This document shows, piece by piece, positions 37,116 through 45,332 of a DNA stretch of 64,000 nt. The position numbers and the translations under genes were made by a program. The notes under the pieces are model-generated. The model was not told the DNA's origin. It saw nothing but the letters and a program-made list of their open reading frames with translations, and ran no database searches. Source of the stretch: DTU019 sp050949825 (GTDB taxonomy: Bacteria > Bacillota > Syntrophomonadia > Syntrophomonadales > Syntrophomonadaceae). The DNA is taken from assembly GCA_050949825.1 (NCBI GenBank), contig JBMNGL010000005.1, forward strand, positions 30,879 through 94,878, in the 5' to 3' direction. Each line of letters starts with the position of its first letter. Positions within the stretch are counted from its first letter, which is position 1.

Positions 37116-37481
37116 ACTCTTGATTCCACTGCAAAAACCCCAATTAAGTTGTTTGAATGTATAAAAATGTAGGAGCCGTTAGACGGAACATGGTAGCAAC
37201 ACCCTGCGAAGGCGAGCGACGAAAGGGGGCGAGCCCTATGGACGGGGCGAGAGGGCTACCCTACATGGATGTGAATTAGCCCGGTACCCCTTTCGTCGTG
37301 AGACAAGCCCTGGATTCCCGCCCATTCATGACCAGTTACGGTGTTTATGGGGCTGCGGCATTCTCGCTGCGAAACCCAGGAATCCAGGACAGGCAGATGG
37401 TGTTGCCCATGAGAAGTCCGGCGACGAATATTTATGCATTCAAACCTGCGAATTATACCTTTTTGCAGTGGAATCACTCTT
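37116..37481. mobile_element. MITE-like element with terminal inverted repeats and target duplication
   Basis: GATTCCACTGCAAAAA at 37122-37137 is repeated perfectly in inverted form at 37460-37475, and ACTCTT flanks it on both sides (37116-37121 and 37476-37481) as a 6-bp target duplication. Inner inverted repeats are GTTTGAATG (37151) with CATTCAAAC (37437), CGACGAAAGGG (37217) with CCCTTTCGTCG (37288), and CTGGATTCC (37310) with GGAATCCAG (37379). The 354-bp element has no transposase gene, so it would need one supplied in trans. It fills the gap between the acetyltransferase and Crp/Fnr genes. Confidence 0.85.
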
Positions 37482-37530
37482 CAATATTACATCTTTAGCG
37501 GCCAAAATGTAATAAATTTTTTAGGCTCCT

Positions 37531-38262
37531 CTATCTGCCCGAGCCCGTCTCTATATTGGCGATGTTTTCCAGGGTGTTCCGGTCCAGGATCTGAATTGTC
37601 CTCTGCCCGCTCTGATTAATACAGCCCATTTCCTGGAACTGCGATAGTTTCCGGCTCAGGGTTTCCTGGCTCATCCCCAAGTGTGCGGCCAGGTCTTTTT
37701 TACTGATTGATAGAGTTATTTCATCTTTTCCCGCTGACATTCTCAGTATGGTGTCCGCCACCCTTTGTTCAACATCATGAAGCCCCAATGATTCAATAAG
37801 GTTTTCCGCGTTTTGCAGTCTTTTGCTGAGTTCTTCGATGATTTTAACGGCAATAGTGGGCACCTTTTTTATGATCTGCTTGAGTTTGTTTCCATCTACA
37901 ATACAAATAGCGGTATTTTCAAGTGCTTCCGCATAGCCATTGAGCGGGGCATGAATAAACAGGGAAAGCTCGCCCATAAAATCACCGGGATATAATACCC
38001 TGATGATCTGTTCTTTCCCTGTTTCTGACAATCTGAACACTTTCACTTTGCCGTGATTAATAACATAGAGGCGCTCTTCATTGTGATCCGACAGAAATAT
38101 TGTTTCACCTTTTTTGTATTCTCTGTCAGTGATAATCCTGGCGATTTGCTCCATTTCTTCCCGGCTCAGGCTGCTGAAGATGGGGACCTTTTCCATACAA
38201 GTCCTGCCGGCATGGCATTGGCACTGTCCAGCAGAGCAAAATCTATCTGGCACTTCTATCAT
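37531..38262 (-). CDS. Crp/Fnr-family regulator with N-terminal cysteine cluster
   Basis: 243 residues. N-terminal CSAGQCQCHAGRTC supplies four cysteines before the cyclic-nucleotide-like beta barrel (IFLSDHNEERLYVINHGKVKVF...GDFMGELSLF), then a long dimer helix and the helix-turn-helix (SKKDLAAHLGMSQETLSRKLSQF). The cysteine spacing suggests an Fe-S cluster or metal as the signal, as in FNR, though spacing differs from Escherichia coli FNR. Third gene after an HMA protein and a P-type ATPase. An FNR-type palindrome lies at their promoter, so it probably activates its own operon. Confidence 0.9.
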   Translation of the reverse strand: MIEVPDRFCSAGQCQCHAGRTCMEKVPIFSSLSREEMEQIARIITDREYKKGETIFLSDHNEERLYVINHGKVKVFRLSETGKEQIIRVLYPGDFMGELSLFIHAPLNGYAEALENTAICIVDGNKLKQIIKKVPTIAVKIIEELSKRLQNAENLIESLGLHDVEQRVADTILRMSAGKDEITLSISKKDLAAHLGMSQETLSRKLSQFQEMGCINQSGQRTIQILDRNTLENIANIETGSGR

Positions 38263-38279
38263 CCTCCCTAGCCTATAGG

Positions 38280-40157
38280 CTACCCCAACCTTTCCTTATA
38301 GCGCAAGAGACGAATGGCATTCAAAATGACGGCCAGTACGCTCAGGATGTGTATTAGCATCCCGGACGACAAGAATATGATTTTGGCAAAGACCCCTGCC
38401 AGGAGCAGGAAAACCACGCTGACTGCGAAATAGATGTTTTGCTTCATATTGGCTACCGTGGCCCGGCTCAAACTGAGTGCGTAGGAGAGCTTTTTAATTT
38501 CATCGGACATCAATACCAGATCGGCTGTTTCCATGGCCACATCTGTTCCGGCCCCTCCGATAGCAATTCCCAAATCGGCGGAAGCCAGGGCAGGAGCATC
38601 ATTCACCCCGTCTCCAACCATAGCCGCTGTTCCGAATTCATCCTGCAGTTCTCTAAGGATGCGCACCTTGTCCTCGGGGAGCAGTTCGGCATAACAGGCG
38701 TCTAAACCGAGCTTGTTGCTAATGGCCGCGGCGGCCCGCGGATTGTCGCCGGTTAGCATGACTATTTTCTTAACCCCCAGCGCTTTGAGCCTTTGCATCA
38801 ACGGCACCAGGCCTTCCCGCACGGTGTCGGCAATCGAAATAACCCCGATAATGCTGTCTTTATCACCAATAATAACGGCTGTCTGCCCCTGGGCTTCTTC
38901 ACTGGCAATATACTGATCGATTTCCTCAGGTATATCAATCCCATTGGCGATTAATAGCTTTCTATTGCCTACAACTATAGTCTTGTTGCCGACTCTGGCC
39001 TTCAAGCCTTGCCCCGGAATAAGCCGGGGCTCTTGCGGCACTGTCAACCCATCAATGGCTTTGGACTGAGCTGCGGCAATTATGGCTTTGGCCAGCGGGT
39101 GTTCCGAATACATCTCCGCACTGGCTGCCAATCTCAGCAATTCCTCTGTACTGATTCCAAAGGGGTGCACCCTGGTTACCTGCGGCTTTCCCAGGGTCAG
39201 GGTACCGGTCTTGTCGAAGGCTATTACCTTGACTGTACCTATTTTCTCCATTATCTCCCCGCCTTTGATCAATACCCCGTTTTTGGCTCCATTGCCTATG
39301 CCGGCAACAATTGATACCGGGGTGGCAATGACCAGCGCGCCCGGACAGGCAATAACCAGGAGGGTGAGTGATAAAGGAATATCCCTGGTGATAAGATATA
39401 CAACTACAGCCATGATCACAATGCCGGGGGTATAAAAGGCGGCAAACTTCTCCAGGAACTTCTGAGTTTTAGCCTTTTTATCCTGGGCTTCTTCAACCAT
39501 TTGAAGAATCCTGGCAAAGGTGGTGTCTTCTCCGACGCGATCGGCTTGTATTTTTAAATAGCCCGATTCGATGACGGTTCCTGAGAAAACCTTGTGGCCG
39601 CCTTCTTTAGCCACCGGCATAGATTCCCCGGTAATGGGAGCTTGATTGACATAAGCATTGCCCTCAATAACTGTACCGTCTACCGGGATCTTTTCACCGG
39701 GGCGCACAATCACTTCATCGCCTATAACCACTTCTTCAGGTGAAAGCACCATTTCTTCTCCATTACGCAGCACCCGGGCGGCATCCGGCACCAGTTCCAA
39801 CAGGGATTTTATGGCTGACCTGGTCTTCTCCAGGGCCTGGGACTCCAAATAGCTGCCCAGCATAAACAGGAAAGTGACTGCCGCAGCCTCCCAATACTCT
39901 CTTATGAAAAGGGCCCCGATCACCGCCAGGGTGACCAGGGCATCAATGCCCAATATTCTATAGCGCAAAGCCTGAACAGCATTTACGGCAATAGGGTATC
40001 CGGCTGCAAAAGCAGCAGCAATCATCAGCAGGTCAGCTATACTCAGGTACCCGGCAGCAGGCCATTCCAGGCGGTAATTGAACTGCTGCAGGAGCAGAGA
40101 GCATACTATCAATGCCCCCGATAATAATAGTCTGTTTCTTTTGCTGTCCTTTGACAT
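38280..40157 (-). CDS. heavy-metal P1B-type ATPase with unusual CPG metal motif
   Basis: 625 residues: N-terminal transmembrane helices, actuator TGES, phosphorylation site DKTGT, SEHPLAKAI, and GDGVNDAPALASADLG. The key metal-site motif in the helix before the phosphorylation domain reads VIACPGALVIATP, so the second coordinating cysteine of CPC is glycine; I confirmed it in the DNA at about 39340. There is no N-terminal metal-binding domain in the protein, but a separate HMA protein is encoded just upstream. The substrate is therefore not predictable from the usual CPC/SPC/CPH rules. It is cotranscribed with a Crp/Fnr regulator. Confidence 0.92.
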   Translation of the reverse strand: MSKDSKRNRLLLSGALIVCSLLLQQFNYRLEWPAAGYLSIADLLMIAAAFAAGYPIAVNAVQALRYRILGIDALVTLAVIGALFIREYWEAAAVTFLFMLGSYLESQALEKTRSAIKSLLELVPDAARVLRNGEEMVLSPEEVVIGDEVIVRPGEKIPVDGTVIEGNAYVNQAPITGESMPVAKEGGHKVFSGTVIESGYLKIQADRVGEDTTFARILQMVEEAQDKKAKTQKFLEKFAAFYTPGIVIMAVVVYLITRDIPLSLTLLVIACPGALVIATPVSIVAGIGNGAKNGVLIKGGEIMEKIGTVKVIAFDKTGTLTLGKPQVTRVHPFGISTEELLRLAASAEMYSEHPLAKAIIAAAQSKAIDGLTVPQEPRLIPGQGLKARVGNKTIVVGNRKLLIANGIDIPEEIDQYIASEEAQGQTAVIIGDKDSIIGVISIADTVREGLVPLMQRLKALGVKKIVMLTGDNPRAAAAISNKLGLDACYAELLPEDKVRILRELQDEFGTAAMVGDGVNDAPALASADLGIAIGGAGTDVAMETADLVLMSDEIKKLSYALSLSRATVANMKQNIYFAVSVVFLLLAGVFAKIIFLSSGMLIHILSVLAVILNAIRLLRYKERLG

Positions 40158-40177
40158 ATCCCTCGCCCCTTTATGAG

Positions 40178-40393
40178 CTATTTTTCCCCCAGGACCCCAA
40201 AGCCCAATCTTTCAATGGTTTTCTTGACTTCTTTGCCATCACCGAGTTTCTCATCAAGGTTTACTTTTACCTTGCTGGCATTGAACAGCACTTCCACATC
40301 TTTTACCCCTTCCATCTGCTTAACCGCTGCTTCAATCTTCTTGACGCATGTCGGACAGGTCAGGGTTTGCAGCTGATAGGTCTTGGTAGTCAT
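40178..40393 (-). CDS. heavy-metal-associated (HMA) domain protein
   Basis: A 71-residue ferredoxin-fold metallochaperone-like domain. It reads MTTKTYQLQTLTCPTCVKKIEAAV, with the CPTC metal site at residues 13-16 and the LGFGVLG ending. It lies 20 bases upstream of the ATPase and probably delivers metal to it or senses it in place of a fused domain. Start at 40393 follows AAGGAGG; a longer frame exists upstream without support. Confidence 0.9.
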   Translation of the reverse strand: MTTKTYQLQTLTCPTCVKKIEAAVKQMEGVKDVEVLFNASKVKVNLDEKLGDGKEVKKTIERLGFGVLGEK

Positions 40394-40448
40394 GATCCAT
40401 TCCTCCTTTTTCATTTCGTTTTAATTTTGGGTTTATTAACGTATTCCT

Positions 40449-40490
40449 ATTATAAAATGGCTTTAAAATGAAAACCTTGACCCAGGTCAA
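40449..40490 (-). promoter_or_regulatory. FNR-type operator and promoter of the HMA-ATPase-Crp/Fnr operon
   Basis: TTGACCCAGGTCAA at 40477-40490 is a perfect TTGAC-N4-GTCAA palindrome, the FNR/CRP-family site type. TATAAT lies on the minus strand at 40454-40449, with no good -35. With transcription starting near 40442, the palindrome centre (40483.5) falls at about -41.5, the class II activator position. This suits activation by the operon's own Crp/Fnr protein. Confidence 0.72.
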
Positions 40491-40662
40491 TTTTCCATTT
40501 CTTCAATATTTAATCAACATAAAAGGTCCCCTCCAAACCCGGCGGGGCTTTTTGCTTGCCAACCAAAATGAAGCGATTCGTCATCAACGGAACCTTTTAG
40601 ACCACTTTCAGCATAGTATAGGTCAGACCTTCCATAATTTATCAAGAAAGGAGGTAGTTAGT

Positions 40663-41031
40663 GTGCCAAACGGACAGAAGCCCCTCAATTTTGTCAGTTC
40701 TTCTCCCCGCGATGGCGCCACCGATGTGTCCCCCAACCTGAGGACCATTGTACTGAATTTTGACAAAAATGTGGTTGACGATAGCGTCTGGAGTAATAAC
40801 CGCACCCAAATCAAGCTTTTTAGAAACAGTACGCGAGTTGGAATCAGGGTTCTGCGTAGCAGTGTTTTTGCCAATCGCCAAAAGATATATGTACGGCCAA
40901 TTAACCGACTCCGTTCCTTCAGTGATTATAAAGTCGTTATCCTTCCCAATTTAACTGCCAAAAACGGCGAAAAACTTGGGAAAACCGTAACTATAAACTT
41001 TCAGACGGGCAGCAGGTTCATCGAAGAATAG
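40663..41031 (+). CDS. Ig-like (Big_5/SbsA-type) domain protein
   Basis: 122 residues comprising one SbsA Ig-like domain: SSSPRDGATDVSPNLRTIVLNFDKNV, then KIYVRPINRLRSFSDYKVVILPNLTAKNG and TINFQTGS, the usual beta-sandwich pattern. No signal peptide is visible. The start is GTG at 40663, eight bases after AAGGAGG; a frame open to 40468 precedes that site. Usually such domains are parts of larger surface proteins; a free one this short is uncommon. A terminator follows. Confidence 0.8.
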   Translation: MPNGQKPLNFVSSSPRDGATDVSPNLRTIVLNFDKNVVDDSVWSNNRTQIKLFRNSTRVGIRVLRSSVFANRQKIYVRPINRLRSFSDYKVVILPNLTAKNGEKLGKTVTINFQTGSRFIEE

Positions 41032-41075
41032 AATTACCAGGACGAACTAATATCCATATTGGGGTATATTATGGC

Positions 41076-41122
41076 AAAGCCATGCGGTTTGTAGTGCAAT
41101 CATCTAACCGCATGGCTTTTTA
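41076..41122 (+). terminator. intrinsic terminator after the Ig-like gene
   Basis: AAAGCCATGCGGTT pairs perfectly with AACCGCATGGCTTT, followed by TTTATTT. Confidence 0.88.
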
Positions 41123-41190
41123 TTTGCCAATCATTATGTAAATGTAGTTTGGTGCTAATTATTCAAAAAACCCCTTAATAATAGCTACCT

Positions 41191-42822
41191 TTACTCCAGC
41201 GCTGCAGTATACGCATCAGCGCTGGCTGTTGCGCCGACTATTGATCTTACGGTTATTCTTGTCCTCGGGTCGATGGTGTTCTGCAAATGGGTCTGCAAGC
41301 GGGCAACCAGTGCGGGTTCAACTGTATGCGGAGTATTTACAGATACATATACATTAACCTCGTCTGCATCCTGCTGAAAATTCAATTCTGCCACCGCTAC
41401 CCCGTCAATTTGCTGCGCCAGATACCAGCTAATTTCATTCAGCAGACCTGCATATAAGTCTAAATCTTCACCCTGCAGGGTAGCGTTAAGATGCGAGATG
41501 TTACTTAAAAACTGCTCCGCGTCAGCATCTTTGGTCAGTATTGAACGAACCACCAGTTTGATGGTGGAATCCACCTCACTGTTCAGGTGCTGTTGTATAC
41601 TGGCAACCTTGTCCGGTGTAATTGCCTGGGGCGTTCTGACATTGGCGGTTATCAACAGGCTCCCATTGCTGGTGTCCTTGGCCACATCGGTTAGCCGGGC
41701 TCCATTTACGGTGTTGATTTGCTCAGCAAGAACGCGCGATACACGATTCATGAAATCCATTTCTTGATTATCCAAATTACGGCGCTTTATCTCTTCTGGG
41801 CTGATAAATACCGGGCCATTCCTATCGGCATCCTTGGACAGCACTGAGCGGACAATCAACTGAGTATTTGGATGTACAGCTTCTCGCAACCCCTCTTCCA
41901 GACTGATGACTCTGGAGGGCTCGAATTCCTGAGGAGTCACGACTACTGCCATAACCTGCAACCCCGCGTCGGTTTTGTCGAAGTTAACGTCAGACAGCCT
42001 GGCACCGGCATAAGTAGTCAACTGCTCAGCCAGTACATCGCGTATTTCTTTGTCTAGCTTCCTTTCCCCTACAATAGTGATCAAGGTCCGGGTCATGAAG
42101 GTTGTGGCCAGCAGTAATATCACAAAACTAATTCCCAGACGCTGGATCACCACCTTAAAGTGAGAACCGTTTTCGGCCTGGGGAAATTCCACCAACCCCA
42201 TCAGCATAAATATGCTGGAAGCCGCAAATTCAATAGCGATCAAATTAACCAGAAAGAGTAAAAAAGCCCCCCAGGCTAACCACCAATGGCCTGCCGCTAT
42301 GTTCAGACCACAGGCCGCCAGGGGAGGGACCAAAGCGGTGGCTATGGCTACACCCGGAAGTGCGGGACTAATCTTCTCATCAACCAGTGCATAAGCACCT
42401 GCCAAACCCGAAGCCAGAGCTATTAGAACATCATAAATGGTGGGTTGTGTACGGGCTAAGATTTCTGATCCGAAATCCGGACGCAGAGGAATCAGACCAA
42501 TCAGTGCGGACAATCCAACCGCCAAAATAATACCTATTATTTCAGCAAAGAGAGCCTTTTGCAGCAGTTGACGATCCCCTGTGGATAGAGCCAGGGCAAT
42601 CCCAAATATCGGCCCCATTAAAGGAGCTACCAGCATAGCCCCAATCACAACGGCGGTGCTATTGGCCAGCAGGCCAAAAGTGGCAATGACGGCCGACAAA
42701 CACATCAGGAGATAGAAGGCGCCCGAAGGCTGTGAAGGTTCAATAATTCTCTGCCAGGCTCTGGCTCGAGCTTCGGGAGTCATGGTGCGGTGCAGTTTTT
42801 TCATCATATGAGCTACATTCAT
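41191..42822 (-). CDS. DUF389 membrane protein with three C-terminal repeats
   Basis: About 543 residues. The N-terminal DUF389 part has six or more hydrophobic helices with conserved NSTAVVIGAMLVAPLMGPI, SGLAGAYAL, PGVAIATALVPPLAACG and NLIAIEFAAS. The soluble C-terminal half holds three diverged repeats of about 95-100 residues, each with an AEQ(I/L).T..GARL start and an (I/L)VRS(I/V)L.KDAD ending. Function of DUF389 proteins is not known. ATG at 42822 has GGGGA upstream; the frame is open to 42894. Single gene. Confidence 0.85.
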   Translation of the reverse strand: MNVAHMMKKLHRTMTPEARARAWQRIIEPSQPSGAFYLLMCLSAVIATFGLLANSTAVVIGAMLVAPLMGPIFGIALALSTGDRQLLQKALFAEIIGIILAVGLSALIGLIPLRPDFGSEILARTQPTIYDVLIALASGLAGAYALVDEKISPALPGVAIATALVPPLAACGLNIAAGHWWLAWGAFLLFLVNLIAIEFAASSIFMLMGLVEFPQAENGSHFKVVIQRLGISFVILLLATTFMTRTLITIVGERKLDKEIRDVLAEQLTTYAGARLSDVNFDKTDAGLQVMAVVVTPQEFEPSRVISLEEGLREAVHPNTQLIVRSVLSKDADRNGPVFISPEEIKRRNLDNQEMDFMNRVSRVLAEQINTVNGARLTDVAKDTSNGSLLITANVRTPQAITPDKVASIQQHLNSEVDSTIKLVVRSILTKDADAEQFLSNISHLNATLQGEDLDLYAGLLNEISWYLAQQIDGVAVAELNFQQDADEVNVYVSVNTPHTVEPALVARLQTHLQNTIDPRTRITVRSIVGATASADAYTAALE

Positions 42823-43192
42823 GCAGGTTCCCCATTTATCTTTGTCAATGCCCGGAACTATTGCAAAAGACGGGCCATAAATCATCATGGCCATCTATTA
42901 GATAACAGTGAGATAACAGTAATGAGTTTTTTCTGGGAAAGTAGACAAAATTCCTCTTTATTGACGGCAGTTTACTACGGAAGGCCAGGCGATGCATGGT
43001 GGGGAAACATAAAGCCATCATAAGATAAGGGCTGACATTGATGATATCACCTGAAAAGCTCAGGGCACTTACTCTGCTTTGATACCATCATCAGTACTAG
43101 ATTATGCTGGAATAATTGCAGGTTAATTTGGGCCTGTTCTTCGGTGAAATACCATTAAAAAACTCATGTTTTTATCGTATTTATCATCCCTT

Positions 43193-43404
43193 ATTCTCCA
43201 CTATAATCTTATCCACGCTGGAATTGAAGTAAACACGGCCCTCCAGGGACAAATACCTTTGTTCAATCAGGCTCACAAACTCCCGGCACCCGCCGGCCAG
43301 GTAGCCAGCTCCCGATTGGCAAGGAGGGCCAGCAGCATCATGATAAACCATACCGGGGCTTCGGGAAGAAACAGCCTGTTCATTATCTGCCTTAACAGAG
43401 GGCT
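43193..43404 (-). pseudogene. duplicated internal fragment of the CrtI-like flavoprotein gene
   Basis: These 212 bases match 46068-46280, an internal part of the flavoprotein gene at 45333-46844, at roughly 95 percent by eye. A one-base deletion (GGTAGCCAGC for GGTAGGCCAG) breaks the frame. No start, signal or remaining domains are present. It sits directly behind the terminator of the 43492 gene. The 300 bases upstream (42895-43192) contain nothing else I recognise. Confidence 0.88.
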
Positions 43405-43410
43405 CAGGGC

Positions 43411-43460
43411 AAAAAAAGACACCACCATTCGCATATACCTATGCCAAACATGGTGGTGTC
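43411..43460 (-). terminator. intrinsic terminator of the 43492 gene
   Basis: Minus-strand hairpin GACACCACCAT / ATGGTGGTGTC followed by seven T residues. A second copy belongs to the truncated paralogue at 49439-49486. Confidence 0.88.
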
Positions 43461-43491
43461 AAAGAAACTGTCCGTTTCCTGTTGTCTTGCC

Positions 43492-44094
43492 TTATGCAAT
43501 CTTCCTGGTCTGGCGTTGCTGACGGTCTGAAATGGTTTGATGGGCCAGAGTCCGGCGGTCAATGGCCCAGGATTTCATTTCCTTTCCGTGAGCTCTGAAT
43601 TTTCCCTGGTATGAGAATTTGGCCCTTTCCATCAGGCGCCGACCGCCTTCGGATATGGTAAAAGCTCCAATGGCACGGACGTCTGGAGCAGCGCTGTTAT
43701 TACCCAGAACAAAGCGTCGGCCAAAATCATGTACCAGAGCTTTGGTATAGCTTTTACGCAGTTTATCAGTCTGATCAACGATTACCGAAGAAATATAGAG
43801 ATACAGATCGGGTTCATCAAACGACCTGATGTGCTTCACCAGGTCTCCTTCAGGCATTTCTCCACTTATGATTTGGTTCCATATGGAATGCTCCAGGGGG
43901 AAAACCCAATAGTAGCCTTTAACTTTGCCATTTACCTTGCAGACTCGAAACATCCTCGGTTCTTGCTCAATTAACCCGCGGATGAGCGCCGCTTCAGAGT
44001 GCCAACAAGGATCGAAATACTCTCTTTCCAGGTTCAACATGGCCGCAGTGTCGTGGATCCGAGCACACTCAACCGTATATGCTGGATCTTTCAT
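43492..44094 (-). CDS. GNAT-like protein of unknown function
   Basis: 200 residues. The pattern GKVKGYYWVFPLE, LYISSVIVDQTDKLRKSYTKAL and GAFTISEGGRRLMERAKFSYQGKF resembles the central strand and acetyl-CoA helix layout of GNAT acetyltransferases, but the P-loop is poor, so the fold is a guess and no substrate can be named. AGGAAGGTG precedes the ATG. A truncated near-identical copy lies at 49502-49814. Confidence 0.65.
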   Translation of the reverse strand: MKDPAYTVECARIHDTAAMLNLEREYFDPCWHSEAALIRGLIEQEPRMFRVCKVNGKVKGYYWVFPLEHSIWNQIISGEMPEGDLVKHIRSFDEPDLYLYISSVIVDQTDKLRKSYTKALVHDFGRRFVLGNNSAAPDVRAIGAFTISEGGRRLMERAKFSYQGKFRAHGKEMKSWAIDRRTLAHQTISDRQQRQTRKIA

Positions 44095-44363
44095 AATTTC
44101 ACCTTCCTATTTTTTTACAAACACGGATAGCGTTAGTTATGCCAACTACCGCTGTTTTAGATATTGGACATTGATACAATAAGTTAGTGTGCAGCTAGAG
44201 GGAGATTCCGCTACAGGGGAGAAAATTTGGTGGGATATTTCTTGGGGGTGTTCATTTTTTCACCTTCCTAATACTTGCGAGCCCGGAAGTTATATCACCA
44301 GGGTCTTTATTTATTATAGTCCATTTCGATACACGAGTCACGGCGCTCATTTTCCCCCGTCAA

Positions 44364-44511
44364 AAGATTCATTCAACCCGTGAAAGCGATCTTCCGTCAT
44401 TCTTTACGGAAGAAGAATTTTCCCGGATTATTGCTTCCGTAAATCGCAACACTTCCCAAGGAATTTCAGGCATGGTTCTCCCAATAAGTGGTAGGCTATG
44501 CATGGGGCAAG
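44364..44511 (+). pseudogene. short remnant of a tyrosine recombinase/integrase
   Basis: One frame reads IHSTRESDLPSFFTEEEFSR and then IIASVNRNTSQG. This is the usual start of the catalytic domain in XerC/D-like integrases (LPSFLTEEEISRIL.SVDR.T..G). After that the similarity stops. No catalytic Arg/His/Tyr residues remain. It lies in the 490-base gap before the FMN-binding gene; the rest of the gap (44095-44363) has no feature I recognise. Confidence 0.5.
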
Positions 44512-44584
44512 TATTGACAAAGCCCGCTATTATGCACACAATAAAAGAAGAGAGTATATAGAATAGCGAGAGGAGAGTATAGTA

Positions 44585-44983
44585 ATGGCAAAACTTACCC
44601 AAGAAATGAAGGATATGATCAAGGCCCAGCAGAGTTTCATCGCAACCGCAAGTAAAGATGGGATACCTAACATCGCTCCCAAGGGTTCTACCCGGGTTCT
44701 GGATGATGAGACCATCGTGTTCCAGGAGGGATTCGGCGGCCAAACCTACCAAAACATCTTGGCTGGCTCCAAGGTAGCGATATGTGTTGTAGACCGGAAA
44801 GCCCCCGATGGATACCGGTTTTTGGGCACACCGCAAGTACATACCAGTGGACCGGTTTTTGACGGGATGGCTGAAGCAGCTGCCCAGGCTGGCAGGCCCA
44901 AACCGCTGGCGGCGATTGTCATCCCCGTCGATGAGATTTACAGTGTAAAGCCCAACAAAAACGCCGGCAAAAAGATCAGTTAA
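44585..44983 (+). CDS. pyridoxamine 5'-phosphate oxidase-family FMN-binding protein
   Basis: 132 residues with the split-barrel pattern of this family: SFIATASKDGIPNIAPKGSTRVLDDETIVFQEGFGGQTYQNI, then KVAICVVDRKAPDGYRFLGTPQV. It probably binds FMN and may reduce small molecules or oxygen. AGGAGAG lies upstream; TTGACA at 44514-44519 with a weak CACAAT 17 bases further may be its promoter. True PNPOx is longer, so vitamin B6 synthesis is unlikely. Confidence 0.85.
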   Translation: MAKLTQEMKDMIKAQQSFIATASKDGIPNIAPKGSTRVLDDETIVFQEGFGGQTYQNILAGSKVAICVVDRKAPDGYRFLGTPQVHTSGPVFDGMAEAAAQAGRPKPLAAIVIPVDEIYSVKPNKNAGKKIS

Positions 44984-45332
44984 ACCTGCCCTGAAAGACC
45001 AGGGTGTTGAGGCGCCGATTCATAAATTCGGCTTTTCTATAATAGTATAATTAAAGCTCTTATCTTACGCAATTCTTAGGCAATCAATGACGATTATATT
45101 CATAATTACCAAAAAACCGCAAAGGCCGTGTAGCCGTGTAATTTAATTATTACACGGCTTATCTGGTTTTGCACATTATTTTAAGATAATTATCTTAATG
45201 CTCTGGAGGAGCAGAGGTTCCTGGTCTCCGAGAAGCTTGGTAAGGAGCGAATTTATCAGAATAAGCGGATGTTTGATTTGGTGCGATATTTAAAATATAT
45301 GCAGGATTCTATCAGGGAACTATATCTTATAA
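44984..45332. other. intergenic region with one hairpin
   Basis: 349 bases without a gene. GCCGTGTAA / TTACACGGC near 45132-45160 forms a hairpin that could stop transcription from either side, but the T-run is weak. The remainder is AT-rich and unremarkable. Confidence 0.4.
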
